From Corydoras sp. C115 (taxonomy: Eukaryota; Chordata; Actinopteri; Siluriformes; Callichthyidae): DNA of 64,000 bases. Below the pieces are notes generated by a model, which did not search any database, had not been told where the DNA came from, and saw only the letters and a list, made by a program, of their open reading frames with translations. Positions 48,810-60,555 of the stretch are shown piece by piece (positions within the stretch are counted from its first letter, which is position 1; each line of letters opens with the position of its first letter). The translations under genes and the position numbers were made by a program. The stretch covers positions 746,001-810,000 of the forward strand of contig JAFMOC010000021.1 in NCBI GenBank assembly GCA_019802505.1, written 5' to 3'.

Positions 48810-50147
48810 TTTCTCTGGGTTCTCCGGTTTCCTCCCACAGTGCAAAAAGTCTCTGGAGAACCCGTGAGAAACCTGTGTACAAAATAAAAAACATGCACTG
48901 TCAGATGGTATAAAGTCCACGATGGCTTGAATCCCACCAAAGTTCTTTGGAATTAGTGCCTGACCTCACAAATAATATTTTTATTTTAGTGAAGGCTGTT
49001 AAAACCATGTGCATATAATGATGTTTAAATAGAAGTTCCTACAACCTCATACTAATGTTATCACAGGAGACTGAGCATATCTAAAAGTTTTACCTGCAAA
49101 TCCACAAGATTTTCTCAGTATAAAGTTAAAACCAGTTAATTATCTGTGTATAATGATGAGAACTCAGCTTTACAGTATATTTAAAACATTTTACATTCGT
49201 ATTTAACAGTTTCTTTATTGTAATCAATAGTTCAACACAAATCTGATGTGGGAATTATATTTCAGGAAGCCAGCAGATCTTCATAATCTGGCTCCAGGAA
49301 CACATCCGCCTTTCCTTACCTTTAATGGAGAAGTGAGAACTGATGTTAACAAGATTGAGGAGTATTTAGAAGAGAAGCTAGCGCCCCCAAAGTAGGTGTT
49401 TATAACAGGAATTTGTATGCAACAGATTTTTTAAAAAAAACTTTGACTTATTTAGTTTACTAAGGACCTAAAAGTTCAGTATTGTGTTTCAACAATAATA
49501 CTGTGAAAATGTACTGTATAAGCACATGTCTATATTAGAAATAAATGGCTCTTTCTTGGCCACTAACAGACTCCATACGTTTAAATGTCCAACAACAATA
49601 AAACCCCATTGATTCCCACAGATGTAAATTTCTGCCTTATTACCTCAATAACATCAGTAGAACTGTATGAAATGACTGATAAAATATCTGGCTTGTTAGA
49701 TGCACCATGGTTAGGTGGTATGGGTGTCAGGTTTCTGATAGTTATAAATAACGAACTCATGCCAATTGCCTGAAAAAGTATATTTAGAAAAAAAGCACCC
49801 GATTATTTAGCTAATTCCAACACTGTGGGTCTGAAATAATTTATTAGATACTGACAGACCTGTGCAAACATGTAGAGTAGTACACTGATTTTAAAAATTA
49901 ACAATATGTTTGTATGTGCACTCACTTTGAAATCGACTCTTATCCCACACTTGGTGAGACTTTTTCTATTATCTGAACCAACACTGTTACCACTTAGTTC
50001 AGTTAATGAGGTAACTGGATCAGGTCCAGTAGAGAACCTTTAAATCTTGTAGTGCATTTGAAATAATAGTATGTTTTTGTCAATGGCAACTTGCACCCTA
50101 TATGTATTCCAATTTTTTTATTTGCCCATATGATTACATTGTTCTAC

Positions 50148-50188
<41 letters not shown>

Positions 50189-51682
50189 GCTTATTGATCG
50201 AATGGTTAAATCCAATACGGGATTGATTTTAATCATTTACATTCCAAAATTTTAAGCAAATGAGACCCATGCCCTTGTTCAATATGACTTTCTTTTTTAC
50301 AGGTACCCCAAACTAGCTCCTAAGAACAGAGAGTCCAATACAGCAGGAAATGACATATTTGCAAAGTTTTCTGCATATATTAAAAACACGAACACTGAGG
50401 GGAATGTAGGTATGTGTGGTATATCTTATTTTAGATGTTATTCCTGGTGTTGTGTGGATGTAACATTTGCTAATATAAGTCAACTAATGAATTTGGCTGA
50501 GATAAACTAGATAAACTAAAGTATTACAACATGATGTATAATCGTGCATAAAACAATAATACAAATATTACAGATAATAATAACAAATAATAATAAAAAT
50601 ATTACAAAAAAATCAATAAATGCAATCAAACCTATCACAGTTGAAGGGCAGTGAAGCAAAAGAATGAATAATAAATAAATAAAATATAATGTGCAGTACT
50701 AAAGTAAACATGTGTATGTATATTTGTATGTAACAGTGTTGATGGAGGCGGCACGGTGGCTTAGTGGTTAGCACGTTCGCCTCTCAGCACTAGGGATTCC
50801 CGGTTCGAATCCCCATCTGGGTGGAGTTTCCATGTTCTCTCTGTGTCCGCGTGGGTTTCCTCCGGGTTCTCCGGTTTCCTCCCACAGTCCAAAAACATGG
50901 ATCAAGTCAATTGAATCCTCAAAATTGCCCCATATAGAGTGTGTCTGTGTGAGTGAGTGTGTGCCCAGCGATGGATTGGCACCCTGTCCTGGGTGTATCT
51001 GCCCAGTGCCCGAGACGTTCTCCCCTGGATGGGCATGGGGAACCCCACCGCGACCTTAATAGAGGCTAAAGCTGGAGATAATGAATGAATGAATGAGTGT
51101 CGATGGAAAAGTGTCCAGTAGTAGAGGTGATCTAAATTAAATGATCGAATGCAGGACTTTTATAAAAGCTCATGTATGTGTTGCAATACTTTAAAATAAA
51201 TACTTTAAAACCTTTAACATTGTTTTACTTTGTAGGTTTGCAAAAGGCACTGATAAAGGCTCTAAAAAAACTCGATGACTTTTTAACCTCCCCTTTACCT
51301 GAAGAGATCGACGCAGATAGCATGGAGGAAGAGAAATGCTCCTCTCGCAAATACCTAGATGGGAACGAATTAACCCTTGCAGACTGCAATCTCCTGCCAA
51401 AACTGCACGTTGTTAAGGTGACCCATCATTTTCTTTTTAAAACATTTGAAGGACAGCGCATGAAGCAGTTTAAACTTAAAATGCTTTAAGAACTTACAGT
51501 AACTGTCTCATTGCAAGGTTGTTTCAAAGAAATATCGCAACTTTGAGATCCCATCTGAGTTTAGTGGAGTATGGCGCTATCTGCAGAATGCCTATGCGCG
51601 AGAGGAATTCTCCAACACGTGTGCGGCAGACCGGGAGATTGAGCTGGCCTACCAGGACGTAGCCAGACGACTGGGCAAGTGA
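45438..51682 (+). CDS. clic5: Chloride intracellular channel protein 5 (short isoform)
   Basis: Six exons of 63, 110, 126, 107, 182 and 165 nt join in frame to 250 residues (human CLIC5A 251). The inner exon sizes are those I recall as conserved across CLIC genes. The protein has the GST-like fold: a thioredoxin-like half with redox Cys32 in GNCPFS and the putative membrane segment FMILWLKGVVFNVTTV, then PPFLTFNGEV, then an all-helical half with KFSAYIKNT, LDGNELTLADCNLLPKLHVV and NAYAREEFSNTCAADREIEL. MTDLVSTNEEDKDPDIELFVK fits CLIC5A better than CLIC4 or CLIC6. CLIC5 links membrane to ezrin/radixin and actin in stereocilia, podocytes and endothelium; channel activity in vivo is debated. It ends GK, slightly shorter than human. 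Which teleost co-orthologue (5a or 5b) is not decided here. Confidence 0.95.
46326..46614 (-). repeat. V-SINE copy in clic5 intron 1
   Basis: Reverse copy ending with CCACTAAGCCACCATGCCAT. Confidence 0.75.
47107..47159. repeat. self-complementary ATA/TTA microsatellite
   Basis: ATA units switch to TTA units in the middle, making an inverted repeat in clic5 intron 1. Confidence 0.95.
47811..47975 (+). repeat. V-SINE 5' fragment in clic5 intron 1
   Basis: Head without its first bases, then the V-domain. Confidence 0.6.
48269..48378 (+). CDS. clic5: clic5 coding exon 2
   Basis: 110 nt; acceptor TTTCAG, donor GTGATC. It encodes residues 22-57 with redox Cys32 and the putative membrane helix; Arg58 is split across the junction. 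Confidence 0.95.
48700..48870. repeat. rearranged V-SINE fragments with CA tract
   Basis: GCGCTGGGTAGATGCACCAA, a CA run of about 36 bases (48771-48806), then GGTTCTCCGGTTTCCTCCCA in the opposite sense. Confidence 0.55.
49266..49391 (+). CDS. clic5: clic5 coding exon 3
   Basis: 126 nt; acceptor ATTTCAG, donor GTAGGT. It encodes KPADLHNLAPGTHPPFLTFN and onward; Lys100 is split across the next junction. Confidence 0.95.
50149..50187. repeat. ATT microsatellite
   Basis: About 13 ATT units in clic5 intron 3. Confidence 0.93.
50303..50409 (+). CDS. clic5: clic5 coding exon 4
   Basis: 107 nt; acceptor TTTTACAG, donor GTATGT. It encodes YPKLAPKNRESNTAGNDIF through the KFSAYIKNT helix. Confidence 0.95.
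50747..51096 (+). repeat. V-SINE, full, with near-perfect target-site duplication
   Basis: Flanked by AGTGTTGATGGA (50735-50746) and AGTGTCGATGGA (51096-51107), one mismatch. It lies in clic5 intron 4, 140 bp before exon 5. Confidence 0.88.
51236..51417 (+). CDS. clic5: clic5 coding exon 5
   Basis: 182 nt; acceptor TTTGTAG, donor GTGACC. It encodes the foot-loop region (acidic, PEEIDADSMEEEK) and ELTLADCNLLPKLHVVK. Confidence 0.95.
51518..51682 (+). CDS. clic5: clic5 coding exon 6
   Basis: Acceptor TTGCAAG at 51517; TGA at 51680-51682. It encodes 54 residues starting VVSKKYRNFEIPSEF and ending DVARRLGK. Confidence 0.95.
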   Translation, partial: VVSKKYRNFEIPSEFSGVWRYLQNAYAREEFSNTCAADREIELAYQDVARRLGK

Positions 51683-52088
51683 GATCTGAAGCAGATGCTT
51701 TGCAGAACAATGGTTTATTTTTATTAGCAAGACTATAATAATACAACGAATGTACACACAATGAGTTTTCAGGGGATTTTCTGGAGCAAGATTGTGTGTG
51801 TTGCCTTTAGGACACCATATTGGTTTAGTCCTTTGATTGCCCTAGATGGACTGTTGCCTGGTCTGATGCTTTCTGTGTGCATTTTGCATTGTGTTGCCAT
51901 TTGTTGCCTGAGTGCGAGTGGCACAAATCCGTCTAATCAGCAACTCTGTAATGGGCTCTAAAAACCCTGTGCCACTTATTTTCCTGTTTAAATATTTCAG
52001 ATCTTAAATTTTACTTTCCTGCAATGGTGATCTGAGGCTATACCTAATGTTTACTGCCATTATATTCTTTAGTGTAAAGTAAAGTGAT

Positions 52089-52425
52089 TCATTCATTCAT
52101 TATCTCCCGCTTTATCCTCTATTAGGGTCGCGGTGGGGTTCCCCATGCCCATCCAGGGGAGAACGTCTCGGGCGCTGGGCAGATAGACCCAGGACAGGGC
52201 GCCAATCCATCGCTGGGTACACACTCACACACTCTATATGGGGCAATTTAGAGAACTCAATTAACTTGATCCATGTTTTTGGACTGTGGGAGGAAACCGG
52301 AGAACCCGGAGGAAACCCACGCGGACACGGGGAGAACATGGAAACTCCACCCAGATGGGGATTCGAACCGGGAATCCCTAGCGCTGAGAGGCGAACGTGC
52401 TAACCACTAAGCCACCGTGCCGCCC
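52089..52425 (-). repeat. V-SINE, full, with target-site duplication
   Basis: Flanked by GTAAAGTGATT (52079-52089 and 52426-52436). Confidence 0.9.
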
Positions 52426-52784
52426 GTAAAGTGATTTGATCTATTTAAAATGATCTATTTTGCCTGCTGTGCTTACAAACAGAAGAACTTTTCCTCCACA
52501 TTTATCCCATTCATACAGTGATGCACACACACATACATGCACTGAGTGAAGTGAGCACACGTGCCTGGAGCGGTGAGCAGCCTTATGTATGGCACCCAGG
52601 GAGGTTCAGCCATGGTACTCGCAAGGCTGATTCCAAAAGCTTACGACTGCTTTAATCAGTTACCATATCCGGGATGAATTAATTTATTAATCATTAATGT
52701 TACCTACTGACTGTATTTTGTCTTTTTTGTATTTGTCAGGATAAATCACTTATAATATGGAATTTAAAAATATATATTAAAAAG

Positions 52785-53072
52785 ACGGGCGGCACAGTGG
52801 TTAACTCGTTTGCTTCTCAGCGCTGGGGATCCAGTTTCGAATCCCAACCTGGTGGAGTTTTCATGTTCTCCTTGTGTCCGCATGGGTTTCCTCCCACAGT
52901 CCAAAAACATGGATTCAAGGTCAATTGAATGCTCTAATTGCCCCATATAGTGTGTGTGTGTGTGTGTGTGTGGGTGTGAGTTAGTTTGCCCAGCAATAGA
53001 TTGGCACCCTCTCCTGGGTGCTTGAAACGTTCTCCCGTGGATGCCCCCCTCCACGACCATAGTAGAGGATGA
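52785..53072 (+). repeat. V-SINE, diverged
   Basis: Head GGGCGGCACAGTGG through AGTAGAGGATGAA, with a TG run at about 52951-52970. Confidence 0.8.
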
Positions 53073-53645
53073 ATATTAAAAAGTTTATATAAATAAATGT
53101 TTCGTACGTTGAGCAGGCACACCCAGGACAGGATGTCTATCTATCAGAAAACCTATGCAACCAAGGGGAGGACATGCAAACCCAACAAACAAAAAAAAGA
53201 CATCATTTAAGCTGTAAAGTCAAATGCAGGTATCTTTTTCTGTGAAACAATGCTAACCATTATATCACCATGCTATCTGACTTTTATTTATTAATTTAAT
53301 AATTGAATGTCATGGTTTGTGTATTGTAATATGGGTTATATTAAATATATAATGTTACTAAACTACAGTCTTTGTAATTTATAAATGTAAAAAAAAAGCC
53401 ACCGCTTTGCTAAGCCTTATATTACCATGTCTAACAAAGAGCACCATCTTGTGGAAGGTAAAGGTATGCTACAGCTCCGTTACTTGTTCTGTGATTTTCC
53501 ATACTGTTATTTTCATAATGTGGATTTAAAAGTGTTATTAAAATTTTTGAAGTAAATGATAAATAATAATATATAATTAAATTACAAAATAGATGCATTG
53601 GTATGTATGGTAAATAAATCTGTAATGCCATGAAGCAAGTTTTTA

Positions 53646-53883
53646 TATTCTCTGGTTCTCCGGTTTCCTCACAGTCCAAAAACATGGATCAAGGTCAATT
53701 GAATTCTCCAAATTGCCCCATATAGAGTGTGATTGTGTGAGTGAGTGTGTACCCAGCAATAGATTGGCGCCCTGTCCTGGGTGTATCTGCCCAGCACCCG
53801 AAACGGTCTCCCCTGGATGGGCATGGGGAACCCCACCTCTACCCCTTGTAGAGGATAAAGCGGAAGATAATGGATGGATGGAT
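53646..53883 (+). repeat. V-SINE, 5'-truncated
   Basis: Starts in the V-domain and ends in GGATGGATGG tail units. Confidence 0.75.
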
Positions 53884-54850
53884 CTTATATAACTCTTGTA
53901 TAACTCTTATGACTATATACCTACTTTTGCACCACCTGTACTGTATGTGTTTATATATATAAAGTGAACTAATGTGACCAAATTGACAATGTACTTAAAA
54001 TGCTTGTAGAATTTAAAATATTATTCATAATATACTGTTAGAATTTTGATCCTCTATTGTATATTTTTTTGTAATTTTGTAACAATTAGGAATAATCTTC
54101 TAGAGAAGAAAAAATAAATATAAAAGGCAATATAATGGAATTGACAAAAATTGCAAAAAAGTGTAAAAGAAAAAAAATCAATAATATCTCAGTTTAAAAT
54201 CTCCATCAGTTCAGAGGTGCATACTGCCTGTGCTTAGTTGACAGCAGAATAACATTACTGCAGTGTAATTTTTGCTATTGAGATCAGACTGGTGCAGCTC
54301 AGGGTGAAACCAGAGAGGGCTTCCTCAGCTGTAGCAGCAGTGGCTCACGGTTACTTGGCCTCCTGGGTTTTAATTACCACACTTCCTGTGGAGGAAGCCC
54401 TTTCACCAGCTCAGACCTGTCCAGGACATTACTTTCACTGGAAATTCAAGCCATCTGCAAATACATCTGCAATCTGTATTCAACTGCTTTATTTGGCCAC
54501 TGGCCGCAGGAGGACATTGCCAAATGTAAACTCTTCTCTCTTTTTTAAAACATGATTTGTACTATTCAGGAGAATAAAATGTCACATTCTGGACATGTAC
54601 AGTATATCAAGACATTTTTACTATCTTGCTATATTGAAAATCTGCTTTTTTCTAGCTTTTTTAAAAAAAAAATTTATTCTCCTCAAAAAACAGATGTATA
54701 ATATATTCTATACAGACAAGAATATTGGGACACCTGCACTCAAAATGTATGTTTGGTGTTATGGTTATTAACATTGGCCTATTAATCTGAAGGTTAGGGG
54801 TTCAAACCTTAAGTCCACCTAGGTGTGAGCTCTTGAACATTTACATTTAT

Positions 54851-55214
54851 TCATTCATTCATTCATTCATTCATTCATTCATTATCTTTCGCTTTATCCT
54901 CTATTGGGGTCGCGGTGGGGTTCCCCATGCCCATCCAGGGGAGAACGTCTCGGGCGCTGGGCAGATACACCCAGGACAGGACGCCAATCCATCGCTTGGC
55001 ACACACTCACTCACACAGACTCTATATGGGGCAATTTGGAGAATTCAATTGACCTTGATCCATGTTTTTGGACTGTGGGAGGAAACCTGAGAACCCGGAG
55101 GAAACCCATGCAGACACGGGGAGATCATGGAAACTCCACCCAGATGGGGATTCAAACAGGGAATCCCTAGCGCTGAGAGGCGAACGTGCTAACCACTAAG
55201 CCAACGTGCCCCCA
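54851..55214 (-). repeat. V-SINE, full, inserted near another SINE
   Basis: Flanked by CATTTACATTTA on both sides; the surrounding sequence resembles the second tRNA-SINE family. Confidence 0.85.
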
Positions 55215-55491
55215 TTTACATTTACATTTAGTCAATTAGAGATATTTTTATCCAAAGCCACATACGAATGTGAAAACAACACAGTCAGTAGTTTAGGAAA
55301 AACAGCTAAGCCATAGTATAATAAAACCTAATCATTATCTAATCCCATCGTTTATTATTTCTAAACATTATTTTTATATACAGTATATCAAGTGTTTGTG
55401 GAGAGATATGTTTTGAGATGTTTCTAGAAGATGCTAAATGATTTCGGACTGTTAGGAAGATCGTTCCACCATTTAGCAGTGGTGAAAACAT

Positions 55492-55698
55492 TTACATTTG
55501 ATCTTTTATCTAAAACGATTTACAGGTATCCCAACTTGGTTTGGAGTCAGAACATAGCATTGGTCATACAGCACCTCTGAAGCAATGAGGATTAAGGACC
55601 ATGGTCAAAGCCCCACATTGGTAACATCAGTGGACCTTGAATTTGAACCCACAACATTTAGATTGACAGCCCAACACCTTAACCACTAAGCTACCTTA
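55492..55698 (-). repeat. second tRNA-SINE family, reverse copy
   Basis: ATCTAAAACGATTTACAGG at the left; CTTAACCACTAAGCTACC at the right. Confidence 0.65.
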
Positions 55699-55790
55699 CA
55701 AACCCTACTTGCTTGTCTTCCAATTTCTTTGTACTTTGGCAACCTGCCAGGAACTCAATTTGCTACTTTGCTTCAACTGAATCCTACGTG

Positions 55791-58060
55791 AGAGAATGCA
55801 TATAAGAGTGTGATGACTTCACAGTAAGCATGAGATTTACCAAGTCCTGACCCAGGATCAGGATATAAGTGATTACTGCAGATTACATTCTGAAGGATTT
55901 CCTGGTTCCTTGGCTGAGAGGGAAACGGTGGTTTTGGTGATGCCCTTCAGGTCCAATCCAGCTCTGTAACCACTGTGGAAATGAGCGCCGTAACTCACCT
56001 CTGATAAAAATCACTTGGCGAATACAGATTTCTAATTGTTATGATCTCTGATTTCAAAACAGTGGCAGAGCTTGGCACCCTGATTTGTTTTACTAGGTGT
56101 AGTCTTGCATGCTTAATGCTTCTGTGCTCTTTTTTTAAATATAGTGTTGGATTTAGAGAAATGTAGAACTCAGGTTTCCGCTTTGTGGTTAAATTGGTTG
56201 GAAAATGCTAACAAGCTTTCCTGATGCCTTCTAGGACTCCAAGTTAAAGCAACACCATAAGTCTGAGCTTCTTCATGCTGCTAAAGCCGGAATCTTTTGA
56301 GAGTAATGACAACTGTTGTAGTAACTGAGGTGTAGTTGCCGAACGTTCCACCCAAGGTGAATGGTGTGAAAATGAGAGGCTGGTGACTACGCAGTTCACA
56401 CTTCTCACATGATTTAACTTATAGTGAAGTAGCAATTACAGTTTCAGAGCTCCAAACCCAATCCACATGCATGGTAATGTAAAGCAGAGCCCGAGCCACC
56501 GCCTTTGCCAAAGGGCCTTGCTCAAAGCCTGAACACTTAATATACGCGTGCTCAAGTCTCAGGTCAAGCCATCGTGAGTTTTTTGGACAGTCACATCAGC
56601 CCTTGATCTATCAAACCCTCTGTCTAATTAAGGTTTTCTTTAAAGAAACCCCAAAAAACAACAAGCTAGAAGCGTTCAACTTTGTAATTATAGGTTAATA
56701 CACTGAGGTGGATTTGTGCAGCACAGCATCGTAATATCTTTTGAGCTCTTGTTGGATTTGTTACTGAGAAGCGGTTGTGCATCACTGACACTGCCTACGC
56801 ACTAAATAATACCAAATGTTTTAGCTCGTCCCCGTTTCAAACAGCAGGGTAATTGTGGGTATAGATTGGTCAGATCCTGAATTAGACTTCACTGCTGTCC
56901 ATCTGCACTTCATGAAAAGATTCAAACGGCTCCGCGTTTTATGGCGGAAAATTAGATGTGTTCGTGCCGAGGGCGTATGTGATGGCGTTCGCCATTGTTT
57001 GCTTTGGTAAGACTATTTTTTTTTTTTTGGGGGCAAGTTGTCTTTTTGGACCAGGCATATAATCTTACTACATCTACAGCATGTTAAGTTTCCACCCTGA
57101 AACGACGTCGCTCAAAGAGCGTATGCCTTTCAACATGCTTTATTCCCTTCATGGGAGATCCCTCGCCAATGTAGCTAAATCCCAAGTGAATTTTTGCCGC
57201 TTGTTTTATATCGCAATTCACAACGAGGGGTTATTTATCAGAGTGGCTGCAATGTCAACTTATCACCTGAGCGAGCACACAGCCCTTTATGGCATGATGG
57301 AGCGACCTGAAAATGGTACACATATGTGAAACTAGGTTCTGTAAATGCCACAAGCCTTCCACTAACTCGCACTATATCATCCAGTTCTCAGAGGGCTACG
57401 AAATGGCTCTTTCATGGCTGGACCATGGCATGCTTTGAGGAGAGGGCTTGTGTCAATGTCAGGCCAGTCGCTGAGCGAGGCAGAGCGTGGCAGATTGAGA
57501 GGGTGAGTTCGACGCTCTGTAACGGTGTCGCTTTCGTACACATGCGTTTGTTTAGCGCTTGGCACTCCACTGGTTCCACTGTGGTGTCAGAAACGGGGCC
57601 TCCTCTCTGTTCTGCACATCTTTTTTCACCCTTTGGTTCCAGAAATAAGTATCTTTCTAAAAGAAAAGAGAAAGTAATGATGTGCTGGCCTCTGCATGCA
57701 GAAAGCTATTTCGTATCAATGTGATGATGAGCCTCGTCGCTCTGATTCCTCCTGAGATGCTGGTTTCTCCAGAGGCAGTGTAACTTATCCCACGGTTTAA
57801 TTCCCTTACTGCCTTACGGCGACGCCCTAATGATCGGCTTCAAAGTGCGCCGAGTGCCGAGCCAAATGTCGTCCGCTACAGAGCCTAAATCAGCCTCTAC
57901 ATAGTAGTTAGGCCGCTTCCAAAGTATAATTCCAGAGACAAGCATTAATTCTAGAATCAAAAACCACCCACCCACCTAGACAAACTGATTGGATATATAT
58001 ACATGGCACCGGACTAGGATTAAGATTTCTGCTTGCACATCAGAATACTGGCTTGCCATG
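55791..58060. promoter_or_regulatory. repeat-free block, candidate conserved noncoding DNA
   Basis: It is distinct from its flanks: no SINE or Tc1 debris, fewer A/T runs, and many retained CpGs (notably 56930-57000, 57080-57300 and 57440-57560), including GACGTC near 57104. Short open frames exist (for example 57081-57329 and 57326-57724) but match no family I know and lack splice context. I infer possible regulatory DNA in the clic5-runx2 interval; conservation has not been tested. Confidence 0.35.
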
Positions 58061-58401
58061 GTTTCCATGGGCCGATGCCACCCACTCTCTCTGACTCAAA
58101 CAATGTTTGTGGATATGGCTGAGTTTTCCTTTATGCCCTCGGCTGGCATATTTCCCTATGCTGTCAGCAGCTTAATTCTGACCACAGGTCAAGGGGCCAT
58201 GCCAGGTCCATGGTGGGCTTTACGAGGAATGTTTGTAGCCTTCCATTACTCAATATTTTGTTTTGTTTTAACTTTTTAAATCATTCTTTGCAAGAACTGC
58301 ACAATAAATGAAAATTGATTTAACTCAGCTAATTAAGTCTCAAATATATTTAATTTTATTTTTGGTAGATGATATTGTTTTAGGACGACATAATTGTATG
58401 A

Positions 58402-58540
58402 TTATTAGCATGTCCTCCTCTCAGCGCTGGGGATCCAGGTTCGAATCTCAATCTGGGTGAAGATTCTGTGTGGGTTTTCACCGAGTTCTCTGGTTTCCTC
58501 CCACAGTCCAAAAACATGGATTCAAGGTAAAATAAATTCT
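58402..58540 (+). repeat. V-SINE fragment
   Basis: Part of the head and V-domain, CTCAGCGCTGGGGATCCAGG. Confidence 0.65.
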
Positions 58541-58648
58541 CTAAATTACAATCTATTTTAAGATCTAAATTCCCTGTATATAGTGTATTTGTGTCTGTCT
58601 TTGTGTGTTATGGTTACCTAGTAATCATAAAAAATGTAATTGAGAACA

Positions 58649-58650
58649 GA

Positions 58651-58688
<38 letters not shown>
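58649..58688. repeat. ATT microsatellite
   Basis: About 13 ATT units in gene-free DNA. Confidence 0.93.
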
Positions 58689-58689
<1 letters not shown>

Positions 58690-59934
58690 ATGCAGCTTCA
58701 AAAAAATTACCCATTAAATCCTTACATCTTTTATATCCTAGGTATCCCTAGCAATGTTTATGTCATATAGCTAATACACGTTAAGGATTATTTACATAGT
58801 ATTATTAGATATTGGGCATATTATTAGAAAAAGAGTGGGCACTGTATCTACCTTGGAAACATTTATTCATAACTGGCTGATTATCACATTCTATATAACT
58901 TAACTATAACTATAATTTTTATGATGCATATCAACATTGTCAATTTTTGTTTCATAATGATTTTTTTTATCTAAATGGTCTATTTTCACGTTTTTAATAC
59001 TTTTATTATTTGTGTTATATAATTTTCTAGTTTTTGTTTGTTTCTGGTATATTTAAATAATTTAGTTTATATTGACATAAGGATTTCATGTGTCCTTTTT
59101 TAATAATAAATTTACACAGTGAAACAGCATAGAAAATTATTGTTGTAAATCAAATTCAAATATGTATTCTGCTACATAAAAAAATATAAAATTTAAATCA
59201 TGCAGCATGAAGGAAAGTGTCCTCTTTATGAGAAACTAAAATCTGATTCTGTGGGTCTTCGTTTGGGGTAAAACCAGCTGTTAATTGATTTTACACAACA
59301 GTGAGCAATTGACCAACAATTTTAAATGGCCACACGAGGGCAGCAGTTTTCACTTTTAACCGAAATGTCTGCGTTATTATAGAAAACCACGTTTTTACAG
59401 TTTAATGTTTTACTAGGCAAATTTGGCTTTATAATATTTGGATTTTTTTTGAGTAAAACAGAAGGGAAAATAAATTCTCTACATTTGAGTTTAGTACATT
59501 TTATTAACAGTCGTTAACAGTAATAATATCAAGGAATTAAGCAGAAATCTTGTATTTTTTGTGTAGATTAGCTCATATATTGCTTTGCAAAAGTCAATCA
59601 AAAATATTTTAATCTAAAGTCACAGTACGAACAAAAAATAGGATTTATCAACATGTTCTGTGTCTTTGAGCTGAAATCTCGATGTGTGTGTAATTCATTA
59701 TTCTGAAGCTTATAAAAAAGACTGAGTTTTATACGTTAAAGTTTACAACATTTAGCAGACATCCTGTTCAGCTTGACTTACAGTAATGCTAGTGATGCAA
59801 TCTGAACAATTAAGAGTTGTGTGGTTTATGCTTAAAGGCCTAACAGTGGCGTCTCAGTTGTGAAACTTCGAACTTTTGAACAGTAGTCCAGCAGTTGGTC
59901 TAACCACTGAACCAGCACTATACTACATAACTCC

Positions 59935-60240
59935 TCTCATCTCTTTATCTTCTGCTTGATCCTCTATTAGGATAGTGGGGGGGTTCCCCATGCCCATCCA
60001 GGTGAGAATGATCTGTTGGGTAGATCCATTGCGGGACACACACTATATAGGGGCAATTTTATATTCATCTTGAATCCATGTTTTTGGACTGTGGGAGGAA
60101 ACCAGAGAACCCAAAGAAAACCCATGTGGAAACTCCACCCAACATGGAAACTCCACCCAGATTGGAATTCAAACCTGGATTGTATAAACCAGTATTGGAG
60201 GAAACCAGAGTTCATCCACATGGGCATGAGGAGGACATGC
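59935..60240 (-). repeat. V-SINE copy, diverged
   Basis: Reverse 3' half and V-domain, with an internal duplication of CATGGAAACTCCACCC. Confidence 0.7.
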
Positions 60241-60555
60241 AGACTCACTCAGAGGAACCTTTGATTGCTCCAATCAACCCAGGACCTGTTGCTGGGAGAC
60301 CAGAGCTCTGGTCATTGCGCCATTATGTCACCCATGATGAAATTAATAAATATAGTTTTCTTTACTACTATTTTATCATTAATTATACAAAATGGACCCA
60401 GGCTGCCGCAACTAAAAACTGCGTAATCGCTCTTTTGAATTATCGAAATCCCCCTCAACATAACTTGCACTCATTATAGGTTGTTTGAGAAGAATGTGTG
60501 CCGTTTTTTGCATAGGGTAGAAGTGTTTTGTTTCACATTTTTGCATTTTAATATC

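Larger units (their letters stand above)
51683..55790. other. clic5 3' flank, SINE-rich, no gene seen
   Basis: It probably starts with the clic5 3' UTR, whose end is unclear; AATAAA near 54574 is one distant candidate. V-SINEs at 52.09, 52.79, 53.65 and 54.85 kb and tRNA-SINE fragments near 54.76, 55.2 and 55.5 kb fill much of it. 53885-54750 is unique AT-rich DNA with a small GC-richer patch at 54290-54500. Confidence 0.5.
58061..59930. other. AT-rich gene-free DNA
   Basis: It contains a V-SINE fragment (58402-58540), an ATT microsatellite (58649-58688) and a decayed tRNA-SINE piece (59750-59930). Nothing else is recognised. Confidence 0.6.

Noticed and set aside
57326..57724. 132-residue open frame in the repeat-free block
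   Set aside because: No recognisable family, low-complexity mixture, no splice or start context beyond chance; overlapping frames on both strands are also open.
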